From Chloroflexota bacterium (GTDB lineage Bacteria; Chloroflexota; Limnocylindria; Limnocylindrales; CSP1-4): a DNA stretch of 64,000 nt. This document shows positions 57,933 to 64,000 of this stretch, piece by piece. Position 1 is the stretch's first letter. Each line of letters opens with the position of its first letter. Where the stretch lies: positions 24,721 to 88,720 of the forward strand of contig CAKKPP010000001.1 in assembly GCA_919901745.1 (NCBI GenBank), in the 5' to 3' direction. Under the pieces are notes generated by a model, which ran no database searches, was not told where the DNA came from, and worked only from the letters and a program-made list of their open reading frames with translations. A program made the translations under genes and the position numbers.

Positions 57933-59998
57933 CAGGTCCGGCCCCGGATGCAGAGCACGCGGGCGGGAAGCCTCTCCGGGTCGATCTCGATCGTGATCCG
58001 GTCGCCTTCCCAGTGCTCGATCCCGCCATCGATGAGGTCCTCGACCTCATAGGAGCGCTGTGCGTCCAGCCACAGGTCGGCGAGGTCCAGGTGGAGTGTC
58101 CCGCTTCGCACCCGGCTCGGGTCCAGGCTGACGATCGTCAGGATCCGGTCCGAGCGATCCTCGGTGCGCTTCGAGTAGGCGATCAACTGCTCGTCGTCGA
58201 TCTCGTGGATGGTGAGGCCGGCGTTCGACTGGAGCGCCGGATGCTCGCGACGAACCTGGTTCATGCGGCGGATGAGCGGTGCGATGCTGTTGGGGTCCTT
58301 GAGGTCCCAGGTCCGCTGCTCGTACTTCTCGGAGTGGAGGTACTCCTCGCTGCCGGGCTCGCGGGGGGTGTTCACGCCGAGCTCGTAGGCAGGCCCGTAG
58401 ATGCCGATGTTCGACGACGAGGTCGCGGCTAGGATGTAGCGCGCCTGGAACATCGGCCGGCCGCCCTCCTGGAGCGTGGCGTGGAGGATGTCGGGCGTGT
58501 TCGGCCAGAAGTTCGGCCCGAAGAACTCGGACACCGGCGGGCGCGACAGCTCGACGAGGTAGGCCGCGAGTTCGACCTTGTTCGTCCGCCACGTGAAGTA
58601 CGTGTACGACTGGTTGAAGCCGAGCTTGGCGAGGCGATACATGACCCTGGGGCGGGTGAACGCCTCGGCCAGGAACAGCACGTCCGGGTGGTCCGCCTTG
58701 ATCCGCGTGATCGCCCACTCCCAGAACGGGAACGCCTTCGTGTGCGGATTATCGACCCGGAACACGTGGACGCCCTGCGCGATCCAGTGCCGAAAGATTC
58801 CATCGAGGGCAGCCCACAGGCCGGCCCAGTCCTCGGACTCGAAGTCGAACGGATAGATGTCCTGGTACTTCTTCGGCGGGTTCTCCGCGTACTGGACGGT
58901 GCCGTCCGGGCGCCGGCGGAACCACGTCGGGTGCTCGGTGACCCACGGATGGTCCGGTGAGGCCTGGAACGCGATGTCGAGCGCGATCGCGAGGCCTCTC
59001 TTCTCGGCCGCGGCGACGAGCGCGCGGAAGTCCTTGAGCGAGCCGAGCTCCGGATGGATCGCGTCGTGGCCACCGTCCTTCGACCCGATGGCCCACGGGA
59101 CGCCCGGGTCGCGGGGGCCGGGCTCCGTCACGTTGTTGGGGCCCTTGCGGAAGGTCGTGCCGATGGGATGGATTGGCGGCAGGTAGAGGACGTCGAAGCC
59201 GAGGTCGGCGATGTACGGCAGCCGCTTGATGACGTCCTTGAACGTGCCGTGGCGCTTCGGGTCGGGCGAGGCGGAGCGCGGGAAGAGTTCGTACCAGGTC
59301 GAGAAGCGGGCGAGCTCCGGCTCCACGACCAGTTCGAGCGCGGGCTCATGCACGGTCTCGTGGGCGCGATCGGCGTGGCTCGTCATCAGCCGGTCCAGGA
59401 CTTCGTCGAGGGCGCGCCCGGCACGGTCGTCGGCGGGGCGCTCGGCGCGGAGGGCCGCGGCCCAGTTCGCGAGCGCCTTGGCGTCCTTCGTGGCTCCACC
59501 GGCCTTCGCCCGCGAGATGGCGCCATCCACGAGCGCGGCCCCGATCAGGAGATCCACGCTCACGTCCTGGCCCGCGTCGAGCCGCGTGCGCAGGTCGCGA
59601 TGCCACGTCGCCCACGCATCGGTCCACGCGGCCACCGTGTAGGCGTGCCGGCCCAGGGCGTCGACGCGGAACGAGGCCCGCCAGCGGTCGTTGCCCAGCT
59701 CGTCCATCGGCAGCTCGATCCAGTCGGTCGCGCCGGGCGGTCGATGGCGGAGACGAACGTCGACGATATCGTGACCATCGGCGAATGCGTCAACTTCGAC
59801 GACGACCGTGTCGCCGACGGTCCGCTTCACGGGGAAGCGGCCTCCATCGACCTGCGGCGTGATCGACTCGATGATGCCGCGCTGGCGGCCGTCGCCGGGC
59901 AGGTCGCTCGGAGCCTGCGTCGCGCCCGGGGCATCACTGTTGGCGCGTGCCTGATCGAGGATGGGACCTCCCTGGATCGTCCGATGGGCGCGGACCAA
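57932..59998 (-). CDS. glgE: Alpha-1,4-glucan:maltose-1-phosphate maltosyltransferase
   Basis: GlgE elongates alpha-1,4-glucans from maltose-1-phosphate. The 688-aa protein has the GlgE-type N-terminal beta domain, the YELFPRSAS segment, the nucleophile in FRVDNPHTK (near residue 415), the acid/base in FLAEAFTRP (near 443), and FWPNTPDIL for the phosphate side. It matches the family well along its length. The start is uncertain: TTG 59998 is the first possible codon and has no ribosome binding site, while conserved sequence begins about 40 residues later ([14 protein letters not shown]). It lies 140 bases after glgX. Confidence 0.95.
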   Translation of the reverse strand: MVRAHRTIQGGPILDQARANSDAPGATQAPSDLPGDGRQRGIIESITPQVDGGRFPVKRTVGDTVVVEVDAFADGHDIVDVRLRHRPPGATDWIELPMDELGNDRWRASFRVDALGRHAYTVAAWTDAWATWHRDLRTRLDAGQDVSVDLLIGAALVDGAISRAKAGGATKDAKALANWAAALRAERPADDRAGRALDEVLDRLMTSHADRAHETVHEPALELVVEPELARFSTWYELFPRSASPDPKRHGTFKDVIKRLPYIADLGFDVLYLPPIHPIGTTFRKGPNNVTEPGPRDPGVPWAIGSKDGGHDAIHPELGSLKDFRALVAAAEKRGLAIALDIAFQASPDHPWVTEHPTWFRRRPDGTVQYAENPPKKYQDIYPFDFESEDWAGLWAALDGIFRHWIAQGVHVFRVDNPHTKAFPFWEWAITRIKADHPDVLFLAEAFTRPRVMYRLAKLGFNQSYTYFTWRTNKVELAAYLVELSRPPVSEFFGPNFWPNTPDILHATLQEGGRPMFQARYILAATSSSNIGIYGPAYELGVNTPREPGSEEYLHSEKYEQRTWDLKDPNSIAPLIRRMNQVRREHPALQSNAGLTIHEIDDEQLIAYSKRTEDRSDRILTIVSLDPSRVRSGTLHLDLADLWLDAQRSYEVEDLIDGGIEHWEGDRITIEIDPERLPARVLCIRGRT

Positions 59999-60138
59999 GC
60001 GTGGGGAAGGACGGGTCCGTTGCTCCCCCTGACCCTAGGCCACGTTCGCAGAAGGTGTCAAACGGTCGCGCTCGCGACGCACGCCTCAGGTTGCGACGAC
60101 TGCCGCGCCCGGAACGGCTCGCTCGGGTCGCGGGCCAC

Positions 60139-62247
60139 TCATCGAGGAAGTCCGCGAAGGACCGCCACGGACCGGCCGGCCAGAGTCACCATGCCACCTG
60201 CTGCGACTCTCTTGCCGCGCGCCGGGAAGGGCCGGGTCGCAGCGGTGTCGAGGCAAAGCTGCCAGGCCGTCGCCCGGTCACCGTCGGGGAGCGTGAACCG
60301 GCGCTTCTCCCCGCCCGTGTTGAAGGCCACGAAGAACGAGTCGTCCTCGACGGGGAGGCCGTGGACGTCGACCAATCCCTTCCCCGAGATGAAGACGCCG
60401 AGGCCCGCCTCGAGCGGATCGGTCCAGCGGTCGTCGCCCATCTCCGTTCCGTCGGGTGAGAACCACTCGATCTCCGTGGCCTCTTCGCCGTGGATCGGTC
60501 GATCCTGGAACCAGCGGCGTCGCCGAAAGGCCGGGTGGTCGTGGCGGAACGAGATCAGTTGCTGCGTGAAGGCCAGGAGCCCGTGGTCGGCACGCTCCCA
60601 GTCGAACCACGAGATCTCGTTGTCCTGCGCATACCCGTTGTTGTTCCCGCCCTGCGTTCGTCCGATCTCATCACCGCCCAGGAGCATCGGGACGCCCTGC
60701 GACAGGAACAGGGTCGCCAGGACGTTGCGCTGGTCGCGCGAACGGGCGGCCAGGATCACCGGATCGTTCGTGGGACCCTCGGCGCCGTGGTTCCACGAGC
60801 GGTTGTGGTTTTCGCCGTCCCTGTTGTCCTCGCCGTTCGCCTCGTTGTGCTTGTCGTGGTAGGCGACGAGGTCGGCCAGTGGGAAACCGTCGTGAGCCGT
60901 CACAAAGTTGACGCTGGCGTAGGGCCGACGACCGGTCGATGCGTACAGGTCGGAGCTGCCTGTCAGGCGATACCCGAAGTCTGCGAGTGGCTCCGGAGCG
61001 CCGCGCCAGAAGTCCCGGATGGTGTCGCGGTAGCGGCCGTTCCACTCGGCCCACTGGGGCGGAAAGTTGCCGACCTGGTAGCCGCCCTCACCGACATCCC
61101 ACGGCTCGGCGATGAGCTTGACTTCGTTCACGGTGGGGTCCTGGTGGATGAGGTCGAAGAACGCCGAGAGCCGATCGACATCGTGCAGTTCGCGCGCGAG
61201 CGCCGCCGCCAGGTCGAACCGGAAGCCGTCGACATGCATGTCGCGGATCCAGTAACGGAGGCTGTCCATGAGCAGCTGGAGACTGTGCGGGTAGCGCATG
61301 TTGAGCGTGTTTCCGGTGCCGGTGTAGTCCATGTAGTGGCGGCGGTCGTCGGCCATCAGCCGGTAGTAGGCGGCGTTGTCGATGCCCTTGAGGGACAGCA
61401 TCGGTCCGAGGTGGTTGCCCTCGGCGGTGTGGTTGTAGACGACGTCGAGGATCACCTCGATGCCGGCCGCGTGGAGGGCTCGGACCATCGCCTTGAACTC
61501 GGGCACCTGCCGGCCACTACGGCCATCGCTGGCGTAGCCGTTGTGCGGAGCGAGGAAGCCGATCGAGTTGTAGCCCCAGTAGTTGCGCAACCCGCGTTCC
61601 ATGAGGTGCGCGTCGTGGATGAACTGGTGGACCGGGAGCAACTCGACGGCGGTCACGCCAAGCGACGTGAAGTAGTCGATCGAGACCGGATGGGCGATGC
61701 CCGCGTACGTGCCGCGCAATTCCGCAGGGATCCCCGGATGACGCGCGGTGAAGCCCTTGACGTGAACCTCGTAGATCACCGTCTCGTTGGCCGGGTGACG
61801 GGGCGGGCGATCGTCCTCCCAGTCGAAGTCGGGATCCACGACAACCGAGCGCGGCACGAAGGGGGCGCTGTCGTCCTCGTTGGGCGGACCTTCCGGATTG
61901 TCGAAGTGGTACGGGAAGACCGCCGGATTCCAGTCGACTTCGCCGTCGATCGCCTTGGCATACGGATCCAGGAGCAACTTGGCCGGATTGCACCGGTTGC
62001 CGTTGTCGGGATCCCACGGCCCGTGCACGCGGTAGCCGTACCGCTGGCCACCAACGATCCGCGGCAGGTACGCGTGCCAGACGTAGCCGGTCGATTCGGG
62101 CATCGGGATGCGGGTCTCGACACCGTCGTCGTCGAACAGGCACAGCTCGACGCGGTCGGCCACCTCGGAGAAGAGCGCGAAGTTGGTGCCCCCGCCGTCG
62201 TACGTGGCACCCAGCGGGTAGGGGAGGCCGGCCCAGACGGTGTTCAT
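60139..62247 (-). CDS. glgX: Glycogen debranching enzyme GlgX / isoamylase type
   Basis: This 702-aa protein hydrolyses alpha-1,6 branches. It has an N-terminal CBM48 domain (YPLGATYDGGGTNFALFSE) and a GH13_11 catalytic domain with the nucleophile in FRFDLAAAL (near 343), the acid/base in LIAEPWDVG (near 380), and TAHDGFPLADLVAY with NGEDNRDGENHN (near 451). ATG 62247 gives the family's normal length; an in-frame upstream extension is Arg/Ser-rich and unlikely. It is the first gene of the glgX-glgE-treS/mak-GH13 operon. No convincing promoter is seen upstream. Confidence 0.93.
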   Translation of the reverse strand: MNTVWAGLPYPLGATYDGGGTNFALFSEVADRVELCLFDDDGVETRIPMPESTGYVWHAYLPRIVGGQRYGYRVHGPWDPDNGNRCNPAKLLLDPYAKAIDGEVDWNPAVFPYHFDNPEGPPNEDDSAPFVPRSVVVDPDFDWEDDRPPRHPANETVIYEVHVKGFTARHPGIPAELRGTYAGIAHPVSIDYFTSLGVTAVELLPVHQFIHDAHLMERGLRNYWGYNSIGFLAPHNGYASDGRSGRQVPEFKAMVRALHAAGIEVILDVVYNHTAEGNHLGPMLSLKGIDNAAYYRLMADDRRHYMDYTGTGNTLNMRYPHSLQLLMDSLRYWIRDMHVDGFRFDLAAALARELHDVDRLSAFFDLIHQDPTVNEVKLIAEPWDVGEGGYQVGNFPPQWAEWNGRYRDTIRDFWRGAPEPLADFGYRLTGSSDLYASTGRRPYASVNFVTAHDGFPLADLVAYHDKHNEANGEDNRDGENHNRSWNHGAEGPTNDPVILAARSRDQRNVLATLFLSQGVPMLLGGDEIGRTQGGNNNGYAQDNEISWFDWERADHGLLAFTQQLISFRHDHPAFRRRRWFQDRPIHGEEATEIEWFSPDGTEMGDDRWTDPLEAGLGVFISGKGLVDVHGLPVEDDSFFVAFNTGGEKRRFTLPDGDRATAWQLCLDTAATRPFPARGKRVAAGGMVTLAGRSVAVLRGLPR

Positions 62248-62502
62248 GACGATCGAGGGGCGGGCGTCGAAGGTTGTTCGGATCGCCGTTCGGGCGATCG
62301 GTCGGATTGCGAACGTGTGCGCAGGATGGGGACTCCTGGATCGGGACGGGCGCTCCGGCGACCGGGATTCACTCCCTCGGGATGAGCCGCGACCGACCGT
62401 AGGTGAGCACGCCCGACCTGTCAAACGCCGCGGTCGGACCAACTGCGCCACCCAGTGTGTGAAACCTGTCGGTCATGAAGCCGCCGGATGCCGAATGACC
62501 TA

Positions 62503-62531
62503 TTGACAGTCGATCGAAAAACGTCGACATT
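62503..62531 (+). promoter_or_regulatory. Promoter of the DUF2975-HTH operon
   Basis: TTGACA (62503-62508), a 17-base spacer and GACATT (62526-62531), then 6 bases to ATG 62538. An imperfect inverted repeat (CTATTGACAGTCGA against CTATCGAATGTCGA, 11 of 14) covers both elements and is a likely operator for the HTH protein. The rest of the 290-base gap 62248-62537 shows no gene. Confidence 0.6.
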
Positions 62532-62537
62532 CGATAG

Positions 62538-63014
62538 ATGAACAAGCTCGTGAGACAGCTTCTCCGCGTCGCTCTCGTCGTCCTCCTGCTCGGATCCGTG
62601 CTCGCACAGGTACTCCTGCCCGTGTTCGCATCCGAGGTAGGGACGACCTTCCCCGAAGTCGCGTACCTCGTCGTCCCGTACTCGGTGGCCGCCATCCTCT
62701 TCATCGGATGCGGTCAGGTGGCGCTGCTCGTCGTCTGGCGGCTGCTGTCCCTGGTCAGCGGCGGGGTCATCTTCACCCGCCGCTCCCTGCGCTGGGTCGA
62801 CGTCATCACGGCCTGCGCGGCGGTCGCCACGGTTCTGAGCGCAGGCGTCTTGATCCACGTGCTCGGCTTCGTCCCCGGCGGCGGCGGACCAATGATCTAC
62901 TACCTGGCCGCCTGCGTCGCCGGCGGGCTGGCGTTCGTGCTCCTCATGGTCGTCATGCGAGGCCTGCTCGAGGCGGCGATCGCCGACCGCACCGAGCTAG
63001 ACGAGGTGATCTGA
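62538..63014 (+). CDS. DUF2975 membrane protein
   Basis: This 158-aa protein has four membrane helices (about residues 8-28, 45-70, 90-112 and 120-145) and the FTRRSLRWVDVI segment typical of DUF2975. In many genomes DUF2975 genes are followed by a small Cro/CI-type HTH gene, as here. Function is unknown. The ATG fits a leaderless start. Confidence 0.85.
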   Translation: MNKLVRQLLRVALVVLLLGSVLAQVLLPVFASEVGTTFPEVAYLVVPYSVAAILFIGCGQVALLVVWRLLSLVSGGVIFTRRSLRWVDVITACAAVATVLSAGVLIHVLGFVPGGGGPMIYYLAACVAGGLAFVLLMVVMRGLLEAAIADRTELDEVI

Positions 63015-63229
63015 TGGCCATCATCGTCGAGCTCGACGTCATGCTCGCCCGACGCAAGATGTCGGTGGGCGACTTTGCCAACGCCGTCGGCATCACCCCG
63101 GCGAACGTCGCCGTCCTGAAGAACGAGCGCGCCAAAGCCATTCGCTTCACCACCCTGGACGCGATCTGCCGGGTGCTCGATTGCCAGCCGGGCGACATCC
63201 TCCGGTGGACCGCCGACCCGCCCGCATAG
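63014..63229 (+). CDS. Small XRE/YozG-type HTH regulator
   Basis: This 71-aa protein is a single Cro/CI helix-turn-helix (MSVGDFANAVGITPANVAVLKNERAKAIRF, then LDAICRVLDCQPGDIL), the YozG type partnered with DUF2975. Its ATG overlaps the last base of the DUF2975 stop (TGATG), so the two are translated together. It probably represses its own operon through the inverted repeat upstream of 62538. Confidence 0.9.
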   Translation: MAIIVELDVMLARRKMSVGDFANAVGITPANVAVLKNERAKAIRFTTLDAICRVLDCQPGDILRWTADPPA

Positions 63230-63445
63230 CGGGAACGCGCTCGAAGTCGGCAAGCCACACCATCATCAACGTCTGCATCGGCGTGGTGCTCAGGGCCGTC
63301 TGTTCGGCGTGACAAGCTCGGCCGACCCGTCCATCGCCGGGAGGTTTCCCACGCCCGGTGACGCAGTTGGAGCCCGGAGCCCGCCGGAGGCGGTCGGACG
63401 ACTCGAACCGGATCGAGCGAGTCGAACTGGATGCCCGGCCGATCG

Positions 63446-63895
63446 TCAAACGCGGTCCGATTCCCGCCCGAGCGCGCGCCGGCCCGAACGAAGCCTGCTC
63501 CGCGCGAACCGGAGAGCGGTGTAGCCGGCCAGCACTCCGAGGCTGTTGAGGATCACGTCGTCGACGTCCGCGACCCGGTACGCGAATCCCACGCGCAGCG
63601 AGACGCCGAGCTGGGCCAGTTCGATGCTCAGCGAGACGGCCAGCGCGACGATGACCATCCGCCCCCAGGAATCCAGGCCGGGACGGAGGAGCGGCGCGAG
63701 GACGCCCAGCGGCGCAAAGGCAGCCACGTTCCCCAGGAGGTATCTCGCCGCAGGCCATTCAAACCCGAGACCAATGCTCGACGTGATGGTCTCGAACGGG
63801 ATCGGTGAGACCCACGGATACGGCCAGCCCCGGTAATCCCCGAAGGCCTCCAGCGAGGTCTCGTACGGTGGCAGCGGAAGCGGGAAGAACGCCAA
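63446..63895 (-). CDS. VanZ-like family membrane protein
   Basis: This protein has a VanZ-like end, GFAYRVADVDDVILNSLGVLAGYTALR, and membrane helices (around AARYLLGNVAAFAPLGVLAPLL and VIVALAVSLSIELAQLG). The start is doubtful. TTG 63895 cuts into the expected first helix, whose codons run open up to a TAG at 63947-63949, but that stretch contains no ATG, GTG or TTG. Either an unusual start such as ATC or CTC is used, or the 5' end is damaged. Members may confer resistance to glycopeptides or act in the envelope. Confidence 0.75.
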   Translation of the reverse strand: MAFFPLPLPPYETSLEAFGDYRGWPYPWVSPIPFETITSSIGLGFEWPAARYLLGNVAAFAPLGVLAPLLRPGLDSWGRMVIVALAVSLSIELAQLGVSLRVGFAYRVADVDDVILNSLGVLAGYTALRFARSRLRSGRRALGRESDRV

Positions 63896-64000
63896 CGCGA
63901 TGATCGTCGCGGCCCAGAACGCGGCCGCAACGCGGACGAGGATGGCCTAGGTGGCTGGTGTAAAACGCGCGTGCTGACCGGCTGACCGGGGGTTGGATTG

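Noticed and set aside
1..64000. Long open frames opposite or out of frame with clear genes, such as those across 930-2825, 9819-11150, 10918-12810, 55437-58052 and 60490-62385
   Set aside because: They are Arg/Pro/Ala-rich or His/Asp-rich shadows caused by high third-position GC. None shows a protein motif, and the opposite frame always carries a recognised gene.
1..64000. Prophage, integrase, insertion sequence or attachment site
   Set aside because: No transposase, recombinase or phage structural gene was found. The holin-like protein at 45131-45535 is a widespread chromosomal type.

Overview
The window is about 64 kb of very GC-rich bacterial DNA with dense coding on both strands, many GTG and some TTG starts, and no rRNA or tRNA gene that I can see. 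Several traits fit a high-GC Chloroflexota lineage (Limnocylindria/Ellin6529-like) better than an actinobacterium: a fused CtaA-CtaB heme A/heme O synthase, a type A2 cytochrome oxidase, a class 1B PyrD/PyrK pair, and a LysM membrane protein with an N-terminal Cys/His segment. This placement is an inference from gene content; no marker gene was compared.

Layout. 1-0.6 kb: the start of a PLP-dependent decarboxylase running off the left edge, preceded by an internally deleted nitrilase remnant. 0.7-2.5 kb: small unknown proteins. 2.5-5.7 kb: pyrimidine genes pyrK-pyrD-pyrE and a lipoprotein. 5.8-14.7 kb: aerobic respiration, with a thioredoxin-fold lipoprotein, the heme-synthase fusion, a PAS-LuxR regulator, cytochrome oxidase subunits II, I and III, a cupredoxin-like membrane protein and a further membrane protein. 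15-22.6 kb: a DAO-family flavoenzyme, a decayed copy of the ctaB 3' end, a GlgM-type glycogen synthase bracketed by two paralogous secreted proteins, a YczE-like membrane protein, a beta-CASP nuclease and an MttB-family methyltransferase. 22.6-33.3 kb: a frameshifted GGDEF-EAL gene, an SH3 surface protein, exonuclease III, ACT-domain proteins, a Cys-less ArsC-like protein, a Rieske/NAT operon, a MarR-DHA2 efflux pair with a clear operator, and an LLM oxidoreductase. 33.4-51 kb: a toxin-antitoxin pair, an SIS protein, nickel superoxide dismutase with its likely maturation peptidase, a GH18/CWB2 surface protein, the LysM protein, a TPM-domain protein, lysA, a proline racemase-family gene, a DUF885 protein and a VapC/Phd-type pair. 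51.2-62.2 kb: one large minus-strand operon glgX, glgE, treS-maltokinase fusion and an 1108-aa GH13 protein. 62.5-64 kb: a DUF2975/HTH pair and a VanZ-like gene.

Working together. GlgM at 17 kb and the TreS-maltokinase fusion can both supply maltose-1-phosphate, GlgE polymerises it to alpha-glucan, and GlgX trims branches. No branching enzyme (GlgB) or GlgC is present, and the last gene of the operon is a GH13 enzyme whose role I cannot name. The respiratory block makes heme A and the terminal oxidase together.

The most general unexplained signal is regulatory. At least a dozen genes carry a -10 hexamer (TAnnnT, or less often GACnnT) ending exactly 6 or 7 bases before the start codon with no Shine-Dalgarno sequence. 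This points to widespread leaderless transcription, and it fixes several translation starts.
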